This document shows, one piece after another, positions 13,566-25,400 of a stretch of DNA of 64,000 nucleotides. The translations under genes and the position numbers were made by a program. Location of the stretch: the NCBI GenBank assembly GCA_900239685.1, contig OENT01000308.1:3366-67365 (forward strand). The letters run 5' to 3'. Under the pieces are notes generated by a model, which searched no databases, was not told the DNA's origin, and saw nothing but the letters and a program-made list of their open reading frames with translations. The DNA comes from Rotaria macrura (taxonomy: Eukaryota > Rotifera > Eurotatoria > Philodinida > Philodinidae). Positions within the stretch are counted from its first letter, which is position 1. The number at the start of each line of letters is the position of its first letter.

Positions 13566-13597
13566 TATGTCGTTAAATGTGGCAAGACTTTTTTCAT
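13565..13597 (-). promoter_or_regulatory. Upstream ORF overlapping the ULK3 start (TAATG)
   Basis: Directly after a TTTTAG acceptor-like site, an ATG opens a 10-codon frame whose TAA stop shares its last A with the ULK3 ATG. Such a stop-start overlap could allow reinitiation. It depends on the mature mRNA beginning at or before 13597. Confidence 0.4.
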
Positions 13598-13742
13598 CTA
13601 AAATTACAAAATCAAACATAAATGAATCAACTAGTTTTTAATGATAGATGCATCAAATTACTAAATGTAAGATTAAAATCAACGTCAATCAAAATTAGGA
13701 AAAAAAAACAAAAGATGAATCACTTGAGTATAAATTACATCC

Positions 13743-16282
13743 TTATTTTGTTCCTTTAATAATTTTTTCTTCTAGTTTACTATAACGAACAAGCATATCA
13801 TCGTATAACATTGTGTATTCAAGACGCGGTTGAGCAGCAATAAGACATTCAACTGTTGAACTTGTTAAATTCGCTTTTTCATTCACGACATCAATAGCAC
13901 GTAAAGCACCACCAAGTGCACCTGAATTAGGTGCTAATGCAGTATAAACTGGTTTAGCAAATATATCGGCTAGAATTTGTACTAGATCAACATTCACAGA
14001 TGCACCACCTAAAGAATGAAGGCATCTAGTTTATTCTTTATGTCATTGGCATATTCTTACCAGTGATTACAATGCGATCAACATTCTTTGTTAGATCTAT
14101 ATTTGCTCGTTGTAAATAAAGCCGTTTCGCAAGACACTGCCCTTCAAGTACAGCTCTTGCTTTATTGATACTTTCAAGTTCATCGATTTGTTGATCATTA
14201 GAATCAAAATAAAATCTTCCTTGAATATTTTGTGGTAGAATTTCATGATCATCATAGAAAAATCCAATAAAACCATTGTTTGTAGGTGAAGTTTTTGAAA
14301 GTAAATCACTCATTTGATGCCAATCGTTTGAAGAAGTTTCTTCGCGTACACCTATGCAGACACACAAGAAATATTTCTTAAACACGAACAAAAGAACAGT
14401 AGCATACGTTCTCGTACAAGTGAACCGTTTTTAAAACATAGGAGAAGCATTAAAAGTTTATTTTCTGGATTATCTGCTAATGGATTAACAAGTAAATGGC
14501 CATCCAATGCTTGTGTGGGCATTTCAGATGCAGGTATTGATGCCATAATCGTATCGCTTGTACCTAGATATTCATGTTAAACGGAATAATTATTGTTACT
14601 TCAATAGCAAAAATAATAATAATTGTTCATTTTGTTTCGTGTAAAATTGTGTTCATAAAATATCTCAAACTAAGGAACCAATTGTGAGTTAGTTTTTAAT
14701 TCTTAGTGTATTTTCTTGGTTTCTACTGAGAACTTTACTTCACACTGCCTGAATCAAATACAACATCTTCAGTCGTGAAATGATGCGCTGCCCACGATTG
14801 ACATGAAGTGCCATATTGTCATATCTGTGAGTATTTCTAACGCTGATTTTGATCGATGAATCAAATGACGAATAATACATTAATGGGATAAGTGCACGTT
14901 TAATTTCCATCGATTCTTGTGTATCTTTCTTCGTTATCTACAGTGTTTCTCAAGAGCACCCTTTTGTGCATGTGAAATTTTTTCTTCATCGGTACTCATT
15001 CCTAATAATGACTAGTGTAGTTGAAACATCATAGTTGCAGCATTTAGCACAACCATTGCTAGTCTAGCCTTCGAGGTCTATCAGTTGTAAGAGCTTCGTA
15101 TTTTTTTCAGATGAGTCGATATATCTAGAAACACCCGAAAATGAGAAGGGAGAAAGTACTCTTACGAATTGCTCTCATCTATTCAGGCTTCATCGATGAA
15201 AAATTAATTATAATTACCTAGACTTATAACAACCGTTTTTGAATCAGATGCTAATGCATAGAATGATGATGGATTATCTCCTGTAAATGATACGATTTGA
15301 CATTGATTATGAAATCCGTAACGTTCAACAAAATAGTTTGCAATCGTTCCGAGTATTGTTCTTGGATGAACAAGTTTTTCTGAAAGCTTTTTTTCCAAAT
15401 CTTTGCCACAGATATTTAAACATTCATGGGACCATTTCGATTGTCGAATATCAAGTAAATTCATGCCTGAACCATCCGATAAATCAATAGGAGCATATTC
15501 ACCGAGTAGAATACTAGCAATGAAATTGCTTATTAATTGAATACGTTCTGTTTGTTCATAGATGTCAGGTGTTCTATTAGCTATTTTCATTATTTGACTA
15601 CCAGTAAATCTTTCGTATGCTTTCGAACCAGTTATTTGAAATAGATTTTGTGCATTACCAACTGATTTTTCAATCAATTGACATTCATCTGTTGTTGATG
15701 AATCCATCCATATAGGACAATCTATACGTGAAAACGAAGATTTCAACAGATCAACAAGAAATAAACTATTTTCATTTGTTGTCGAATGAATATGTTTTAA
15801 ATTCTCTAATTCAGTTTTATTTTTCCAATAGACACTACCATGTTGTTGTCCACATCCTTAATAAATCAAACACAATATGTTATCGAATCTAGAATGTATT
15901 CTACTATCAATCTAAATACCTGATATTGCAACAATATTTGAAAATGGAAATTTTTTTTGTTTACCTAATTTTTGAAATAGTACATCTAAATAGATGAATA
16001 TTGAATATTTTTAGAAAATAATTTCTTTTCTTTTCATATAAATTTCTTATTACCAAGTGCTTCTAGAAATACGAATACCGGTGTTGTTATACAACGATTA
16101 TCATTTTCATCCACAATAAAACCATTCGGCTGAACATGATGAATAAGTAATGATTTGTCATTGAAATTAATGGCTTCTTCAGCCACGGTATGTAATTGTT
16201 CATTGATAACGATACATTTTATTTGTTGTGTACTCAAATCAAGACCAAGATAGAGACGTTGGTCAGTATTCATATTCGACAT
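13743..16282 (-). CDS. XYLB: Xylulose kinase (FGGY family)
   Basis: Six exons (16282-16054, 15985-15920, 15856-15218, 14563-14408, 14351-14061, 14008-13743), each interrupted in phase 1, give 548 aa (human XYLB is 536). The enzyme phosphorylates D-xylulose to xylulose-5-phosphate with ATP in the cytosol. The N-terminus YLGLDLSTQQIK is the FGGY phosphate-1 motif as in XYLB; ISGCGQQHGSVYW, FTGDNPSSFYAL, SLGTSDT (second phosphate motif), VITGGASVN and NSGALGGALRA follow in order. The start is preceded directly by TATTTTAG. It lies 153 bp after the FBP stop and 177 bp before the ULK3 ATG, all on one strand, suggesting shared transcription. The large intron after exon 3 (about 650 bp) shows no other gene. 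Glycerol kinase is the main alternative, but the glutamine-histidine motif favours XYLB. Confidence 0.93.
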
Positions 16283-16435
16283 CTAAAATACAAGAACAAC
16301 GTAGATATTAGCTGGACTAGGTTCTTATGAGGGTGCAATATCTTTTTGTTTTTGTTTTTAAATGGACAAAAAAAAGATGATTATATCTAATTTTCTCTAC
16401 TAAATATTAAATAATATAAGGAATGTAAGAGATTG

Positions 16436-17838
16436 TCATTCATGTGCCCATGTACCCGGAGGATATTGTTGATAGAGTTTTTCTATTTTTTCAATTTCTT
16501 CTTTATAACCGAGAAAAACCGGTGAACGTTGATGAATAGATTTTGGTTGAAGTGTAAGAATGGAATGTTCACCATTGGATGATGCTCCACCAGCTTTTTC
16601 AATAATATATGCCATTGGAATGCTTTCATATAATAAACGAATTTTGCCTTCTTTAGCATCTTTCGTTGCTGGATATAGAAATATACCACCGTACAGAATT
16701 GTACGATGAACATCGGCAACCATTGAACCAACATAACGATTACCATAAGGTTTTCCATTGTCCTAATGAAATACATAATTAACGATCGAATATTATTATT
16801 CCTCTTCTTGACAACAAATCGATCTTACCTCTGGAAATTTTTTCGAATAAATATATTGTGTTGTCGCTTTATCCCAATATTTTGAGTAACCTTCATTGAT
16901 ACTATAGATTTTCTGTGAACCTTTTTCACCATATTTAGGCATTTGCATATTTGGTGCAGTTAAAATGAACTCTCCAATAGACTAATGAAGAAAATTATGG
17001 TTTGTAAAATAAAATAAAATAAAATATTTTGTTTTGATCCGTACAGGGTCAAGAGTAAATCCATTAACACCTTCTCGTGTTGCTAAAACTAGCATACAAG
17101 CTGAACCATAGACAGCATAGCCAGCGCAACGTAAATGTTCACCACTTTGTAATATGCAATCCATTGGATTTTGAACATTTTCCGGTTTTTTCCATATACC
17201 AAATATTGAGCCAATACTAAGAGAATATAAATATCGTTTAGTAGTTTTTCGCTCTCTGAACAAGTACTATGAAAATCTCATAGAACATGACATAAACAAA
17301 ATCGAGTATTAATTTATATCTCTATCTAGAAAAGCCTATATACTTACGTTACAAGACAATCGATATTTGAAGAACCATCCAAAGGATCGAAACATATAAT
17401 GTATTTTCCCTAAACAACAGATCAATTTCACTTAGAAGAAATATAAACAACAATTTTCTTAAGACCTGCTTGGCTATTTCAACTTCAATCATATTTTCAT
17501 TTTCTTCCGATGCCATAACATAAACCGTATAGGATGATTTGAGCATATTAATAAATAATTCATTAGCAAGAACATCTAATTTCTTTTGATCATCACCGGT
17601 CGTATTTGATGAACCTGCCAAGCCGTATCTTTCAACATGAAAAGACTTATAATAAAAAGAAAGCAATCTTTACGTCACCCTACAGTTTAGCTATGCCAGC
17701 TTTTCGTACGGCTGCTGCACACGCTTTGATAGCTGTTAACAGTGCATTAAGCAAAATCGTTAATTCACCTGTGGCACCAGGATATTTCTTTTTTTGTTCG
17801 AGTACAAAACTCGTTACAGTTTGGCATTCAGTTTCCAT
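16436..17838 (-). CDS. FBP1: Fructose-1,6-bisphosphatase
   Basis: Six exons (17838-17684, 17628-17466, 17409-17348, 17216-17045, 16981-16829, 16762-16436) give 343 aa, close to the 338 of human FBP1. The enzyme removes the 1-phosphate of fructose-1,6-bisphosphate in gluconeogenesis. Visible landmarks are the AMP-site segment [38 protein letters not shown], the metal-binding signature [36 protein letters not shown], the active-site stretch [20 protein letters not shown], and AGGASSNG near the end. The first donor is GTAGGG, weaker than its neighbours, but the reading KLYGLAG across it is exactly that of the family. ATTCTAG sits immediately before the ATG. The gene heads the FBP-XYLB-ULK3 run. 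All key residues that can be seen are intact. Confidence 0.95.
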
Positions 17839-20800
17839 CTAGAATGTACCAAACAGAAGAATTTCAGACGAAGCAAAAACAAATAGTCAATAGTAAAATA
17901 TTGTATTATGTTAGCATGAAGGGTGACATTGTCGACATGATAAAATATAATTGATAATAATAGATACCACAAGAAATTAAAATAGTACTAAAATAAAAGC
18001 CAGATTTTTTTTATTTTTTAAAAAACACAGATGAATCAGGCAGCTGATTATTAATTTTTATAAAAATCGAACAAATCACATAAAGAATCTACAGATGGAG
18101 CAAATGTTGTATTCCATTAATGTTGACAAGTTAATCGTTGAAAACACGTTACAGCAGTTGTCAAGCGAGTATCTTTTCACGTACATCACCATTTTGTAGA
18201 CTGAAACAATATTCGTTCGATAAGTTACAACGACTAGTAGAAAAGTTTTGAGTTGCTTGGCACATGGATCTTTGACAGATCGAAATTTTCACTAGAATTT
18301 TTTTAATAAAACAACTGAACTATATCTCAAAAGGGAATATATCCAACTTATAAATTGCTATTTGCATCAGACTCCATGCGTTATGTACACCCTAGTAAAG
18401 TATGAAAAACACCAGAAAAGCTAATACTTACAACCATTCTGCCCCGAGACATAAGCATTTTACTGGAATTTTAGCCTCTACCATGGTACATATCAGAAAC
18501 TTGAATGGCATTATTTCGACGTGAGATTTCATCCACGATCAGGTCTATGCATTAGTAGGAAGTTCTGAAAATTTTGCGTCAAATGAGTAATTCCTTGCCG
18601 AAATATTAAACTCCCAAAAAACAGAAAATTCCAGCATCCTTCGTAGAATACCACTGATTCATGGGATTATAATATCTCGGGAAGGAAGCATTCTTATGAG
18701 CTGAAATTTTCAGAACATCCTACTCATACATAGACCTGACCGTGGATGAAATCCCAGGTCGAGATACCGCCATTCAATTTTTTGATATACACCATGGTAG
18801 AGGCTAACATTTCAGTAAAAGGCTTTCATCTCGGGCAGAAGGAATATGAGCACTTGTCCTTCTGGGTTTTTTGTGCCTCACTAAGGTATACCTTATGCAT
18901 GGAGTCCGATTCAAAAATCCATTAATCAGTGGGACATGTTCCCTGATTAAATCATTCCGAAAGTCGATATCAGAAATTGCACAGACAAAGTTTTCTATGA
19001 TATTAGCTGTTTAGATCAGTTCATATCTCCGATCTTGATCTTTCGACATTCTTTATACATAGTATACGGAAAAATCTTCCTACTGTAGACAATTTTTTTC
19101 CATCTCACTGTTATTAAAAAGCCTCTTGAAAATTCACAGTCGTCTGATTTCATGACAATATCAATGCAGTATCAAAAGTCGGGGGAAAAACGCTTGCATT
19201 GAAAAAAATTGAGATTTTCATTTTCAGACACTACTATTATTTGAATTACTCTTCCATGATTATTTTTATTTGTATTATTTAAAAGCCGTAAGTTTATTAA
19301 CCAAAGTTCCGACAGCACCTGTTTTTTTCTCTTTATTCATCACTCTTCATATTATAGTGATATGAAAGAAAAAGAAAAATACAATTGTCGTTTTATGTTT
19401 TCATAAAAATTAATTGTTATAATGCACTAAAGAAGAAAGCAGGTGCTTTCGAAAGGTTTGAAAAAAGAAAGAAATTATTTTTAAATAACAATTTGAAAAT
19501 ATAAATTATTGTAGAAAGATAATTGAAATAACAAATATGTGTCCTGTCACATGAACACATTTTTAAAAAGTTGAAACACTCAATTTTCTCTTGGATAGAA
19601 CTGCGCGTAAAAGTGTGGACCAAAAAAAAACGTTAGTAAGTCACATATTATTCAGTAGCAATACAATCAGGAAGAAAAGAAATAAACTCATATATTCGTG
19701 TAGATACGAAGTGACAATAATTCTTGATTGGTTTTCAGTGCATTCAAGCTTAAGATAATTTATATATATTGTGACTCTAGGAAAGTATGCAACAGGAACG
19801 TTCTCATGATCTATTTGAAAAGATGAATCGTTGAAATCGAAAGAATTATCAGATTTGGAGTAGAAAAGTTGACATCAACGCTTATCCATACCATAATTTG
19901 AAATTAAAAGATTGAAAATCTCCCAACAGTAGACTCTTTCGATAAATCTCCTTGTCGTCAACTATTGGAAGGTTTTCACATGAGTTAATTGTGCTCCTAA
20001 TCTGCATATCTTGCAATTCTTAGGCAAAGAGCAAAATCTTTAGATTTTATCAAAATTTTTGACATGAACATTTTATATTTCTATTGACTTGAGAGAAACG
20101 AAAGCTGTTCGTTGAAAAGCTCAATAAATAAATTCGATATTTTGTGAATGAAAATTGTCAAAAGCAAATCATTGATTTCATAGTTCATTCCATAGATATC
20201 ACTTTAGTGAAAAAATGATTGAACAATCGAAGTAATGTTGAGTTATTTGTGTTTATTTTAAATTTTATTTCATTGATATACATTAAAGCTCGTAGACAGA
20301 TGTTGTTATGTCATTATAGTTTTTCGCGTTCGCTTTATCCTTATAAATTAGTATTATACTATTGTTTTTCGTCTTATTTCTCTCGATATATTCCTCGACA
20401 GTTTTTACTAAATCAAGGAGAATCGATAATGAAATGTCAACGTCAATAATAATTTTCAGACTTGTCATACAAAGTAAGTTGTCATTCATGCAAAACAATT
20501 TATCTGACGAGGTACAATCCCTGGACTGATAAGATGGATTCTGAAAAAAAACACTGGAATTTGCCCACATTTATATATCTTTAACGTAATACTTAACATT
20601 GAATAATTCCAATGGAAATCATCATCTGATAAATATCGGCACACTACTAGATATAAATACTTAAAAAAATAATATAAACGCAATAGGCACAGATAAAAAT
20701 ATGAAACTTAACCGTATAATAGTAGTCGTAAAGAAAACTTGGCATTTCTTCTTTATACGGTCATAGTTTTGTGTTTATGATAAGATGATTTTATGTCACA

Positions 20801-22412
20801 AGAGTATTCTCTCATATCCTATGTGTACAAAAGAAAAGATCGTATAAGATGAGATAACAAGTCGAACGGAAGTCATCTACGAACTCGTTTGCTCGATCGA
20901 ATGTCTTCGTGTCATATGGCAAAGAAATATGATCGTAATACTATGTCATATAATGCATAAATATCAGATGATTCAGTGTCATCTATAAGCTGGCTTTATT
21001 TTCACCGTGAATACTTGTACGAATGATAACTATCTTAATGAAGCGATTCCTGTTGTTCAACTGTATAAGAACGAAAATATCATTCATAGAAAATTATTGA
21101 AATGAATGATGTGACCTAATTATTGCTAGTTTCTTTTTTTTTCCTCTGGATTAATAATAATGTATGTATAATTTATAAGTATATTAATTTCTATAGTAGT
21201 ATTAGAATAAATAAATATCCGTAGCATAGATTTTTCTTTCAAAAATAAACAAAATCATGAAAGAATTTAACAAATTGATAGCATTTAACTATTTGATAGG
21301 TATGAAAAATTTTTTTAAATCAGATTCGATAAACAAGAATTCGAATAACGTGTACGTTTTCAATCATTATCACTCGTCTGATTAAGTACATATATACTTT
21401 CTCATCCAAGTGTTAGTACTCGCATAGATGATCATTTAAAATTTCTACAAACGAATTTCATAGAACAGAAAAAAAGAGCAGTAAATTCCTCTTTGACATT
21501 ATTTTTTTTTTCGTCATAGAAAATATAGACATGTTTATCATAGATAAGATAATCAACTGAGTTTGAAATATAATCTCAGTAGATCAAAAGAAATCTCGGA
21601 AAAATATAATTCTTTTTGGCTAAAATAAAAATCGTTAGATAAATATATATGAAAACATTTTAATGTTCATATACGGAAGTAGACTATTCATTAATTTGCA
21701 ATGTATGAGCTGTGTATAATGATACGATAGATTCGAAACATAATAACTATACACAGTATTTTCGTCGATTGTGTTTTATTGTTGTTCATATATTTAAAAA
21801 AAAAACAACGATAATACTATAGATAGTGGATTTTTAGTGGTCCTTGTGTTATTGAATTCAGTGTGAATACATTACAAATATTGGCCAACGAACAATCATA
21901 TAAAGAAAATAACAGCCATCATTATCTTAGTCGATGACGATGAGTGGGTCGAAAAACTCCATCATTTGTCAACGACGATAATGATAATAATAACATCATC
22001 TGTATATGTCACCATGTTCTCCAACGCCACCTTTTTCCACTGAATAATAGTTGAATGATTCTTGTTTTAGATTTACATGCCACAACGATAATAGAAGTTT
22101 AAATAATTATAATTTAATTCGTCAAAGAAGAGAGATCGCATCTTTTCTTTTTTATAAACAAACATAAAAACGAATGAAGAAGAAGAATACATGTAAAGAC
22201 CATCAAATACAACAAATACACTCGGAAAAAAAATAAAAGGAAACATGATATTCCATTACTCTCTGTCTCTCTATATATAATACAATTAAAATAATTCTAT
22301 GAACATTGATACACATACAAGTCATTGAAAACATCGTTCTATTTTTTTTTAATGTGTCATTCAATAAAACGCATCTCACCAGGATTTCTTTAGGTAACAA
22401 TTGACGCAGGTG
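17839..22412. other. Gene-poor intergenic region
   Basis: No supported exons. Overlapping frames on both strands around 20219-20683 are AT-rich and match no family. The notable structure is the inverted repeat at 18369-18907. Short runs of A and T are frequent. Confidence 0.6.
18369..18907. repeat. Imperfect inverted repeat, about 245-bp arms (foldback B)
   Basis: The left arm 18369-18616 matches the reverse complement of 18661-18907, with a spacer of about 44 bp. Shared blocks read from both outer ends include GACTCCATGC, TTTTACTG, TAGCCTCTACCATGGT, ATTTCATCCACG, TCAGGTCTATG and GTTCTGAAAATTT. Divergence and small indels show the arms are not recent. There is no open frame of note. Foldback transposon or MITE is the best description. 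Confidence 0.8.
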
Positions 22413-25400
22413 TTAGAAATTGGAAATACGTGCATTATCTGAAAACACAGGATAACAGCAAAAGTAGTAGATACAAGAACGAAACGATCGAGAAAGAAAA
22501 TAAGATATGCTATTCACTGTTCGTTATATTGAAAGTTAACATGTTGGTTTTGTGTGATAAGAAAATTTTAGAAGTGAACTGCCCAATATTATTTACCTGA
22601 TGATGCTGTTGTTTTTGTTCGTGATGATGAAGCCGTATCATTACGACGTGTTACTCTTGGTGATGGTTGAATATCAAGTTCTGATGAACCTTGACTAGTG
22701 AGCGATGTTTGTTTATTGAGCGATTGTTGTCGTTGTTGTAAATACTGAGCTATTGTTTTTCTACGTGTTTCAGCTGCAACTTTTAATGTTTCATAAACTG
22801 GATCGACTACAGTTATATCTACGAGATAAAAAAATAAAGAACATTTTCATCTCGAATAAGTTTTATTTTAGTTAACCTTCTTCATGGTCACGTTCGTGTT
22901 TTTTCTTTCGTGATGAAAATTTTCGTGCAAATGACTAGAGAACAAAAGAAAAAACACATAAGATAATGAAAATATAAATATAAAAATCGAGTTCAAAGAA
23001 ATCGAATGTAATGAATGCTTTGATGAGAAGAACTTCATGCTACCTCCATCATCTGAGCAATAACACTCGGACGTTTTTGTTTCAATAGTTCCGATGAAGT
23101 TTTATCATTCAAAGCATACAAACAATCACTAGTCATTCGACGTTTGTTATTCATTGATGGTGCGAGAAAAAATAATGTAAAACGCCGTTTTAACCATGAT
23201 GGTGATAATGTTTTTGATGGTTTTTCAACTTGATTATCATCCTCAATCAATTCTAGATCTGATATATTTGATGATGAAGATATATCAGCAGCTGATTTAC
23301 GTCGAGCATAATCTATTCGTGAATGTTGCGGTTTTAATGAATGAGAACGTATGCGACTTGATTGTGCCGATGGTGCATGAAGCGATTGAGTTTTTTGTTC
23401 TTGGCTGGACATGTTTAATGCTTGACGGCTTACGACGTACTTGCCCAGTAGACGAATAGCAACAATAAAATCTCTGTTATGAGAAGAGAAGCAGCGAGAT
23501 CGAAGAGAGAGAAAAAGCTAATAATAATAATAATCATAGGGGATGTCAACAGGAAACGAGTTGATCGACAATGCGAAGAGACAAGACTTTTTACTCAGAT
23601 TACTGTCAAGAAAAAGAGTGAAAATGAGGAAGATAACTTGATAGATTAAAAAAAAATTAATTATAATTTTTTTGAAATAAATAACTGTTCAATTATAATT
23701 AACTATGAACTTTGCTCGAAAAACATCATGTCTAAATACAAAAAATTGTTCATAGATTACACATGGACAATCATAGTTGATAGTTGACTATAATTGATTG
23801 TTATTTCGTCGGATATTATGGAGATTTATATATATATATATATATATATGTATGCATGTATATATTTTCTTATATGTTTATTTCTCGTTCGTAAATGACT
23901 CGATTTAGAACGATCCGAATTAAATATATATGCATATTGAATTAAAGATTGTACATTTATTTCTCTCTATCCATCTAAACTTACCGAACGAGTGTCATTA
24001 TCTCCAGTTGCGCTTCCACTTGTCGTTGTTTTTAAAGCTTTGAATGCATCACGCCAAAGGCCTTTCATATTTGTCGTATTGCGCTTGTGCGCATCTTGTT
24101 CATTATCAGTATTACTACTCATCGATGCTGGATGAGATTTGAGCAAGTCGTGCTAAAAAGAAAAAACGGCGAACATACTAGACGAACATGAAAAATAAAT
24201 AATATTTTACTCACTGTTAATTTTTAGTCTTTCTTTTTTCTCAAGGTATTTATTCACAAGTATAAATATATATATATATATGTTGTATACACAACTACAT
24301 GACACAAGTATCAAAAAATAGAAGTATAATGAGAAAAAAGTAGGATTCTTAAGCACTAGAAAATACAGAAGACAACTTTTTCTCGATTGTATGATTAAAA
24401 CTCAATTGCTCGTATCGAAGCTGTGTAAAAGAAAACATGAAATGAATAAAAGCGTTAGACATTTCCTTAGGGAAATACTCATTCTTTTTTTTTTCTTTTT
24501 GATTGCTTATTCTCTACACATAGTTATATGCATGAATATCTAAAACGCAAAAGATCCATTGATATTATCTTATCGGAAGTTATAATTATTCTCAGAAAGA
24601 AGATTGGACAACTAGAAAACATAGAAATTAATGAATAAACTAATAGAAATAAAAGAATACATGTCTCAAATTTTCAATCATTTTGAGTGTCATGTTATAT
24701 TATCTTCCTGTCCTAAATATTCTGTCAAATAGATGATAAATGACCACTACTCTTAGTAACAGTATTATATTTGTTTATCGATAACTCTAACTAGAGAATG
24801 TCTAGTTTATGTTAAAAGTATCATGATGTGTCATCTTTCTATAACCCGACCCTGACAGGCATCCAAAATATATCAGAAAGAAAACAATGCAGATAAATAT
24901 ATACGTCTATAACTATCGTTCTTTACATTAACTAGAAAAGCAAGCGAACAAGACATCTGTTTCAAAAAAAAAATTCTTTTGGAATATACAAGATTGGTTT
25001 TTTTACGTGTTTACGACAATATTTTCTAATCTATATACCATATATATATATATATGTACACATATATATATATAAGACTCATGAAAAAAGGAGTTAACTG
25101 GAAAAAAATCTTATCGTGTAAAATTCATTGTTATCATCAATGAATTATATTCGAGGTTTTGCCTTAATCTGTCTATTATGATTGTTATGTAAATGCATGT
25201 TTTATTATGAGATAATGTGACACAACAACATACGAAGGTTTATGGCGAATTGACAATAGGAAACGTATTGTAAATAGGCTATTAGGAAACACAAAAAGAA
25301 AAGCATGAAGAGAGCAAATAAATGAAAGGAAACTGTCGATTAATCAAAATGATGGACTCCAAAAGACGGCCTATTTTTTTCTCGTATTATACTTGTATTG

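Noticed and set aside
17839..17900. Heat shock element upstream of FBP (GAAGAATTTCAG)
   Set aside because: Spacing does not fit the nGAAnnTTCnnGAAn pattern.
20219..20683. Overlapping frames on both strands
   Set aside because: AT-rich, no family similarity, no splice signals in phase; likely chance.
23196..23459. Plus-strand 87-codon frame
   Set aside because: Antisense of the large F-BAR-like exon 23439-23044.
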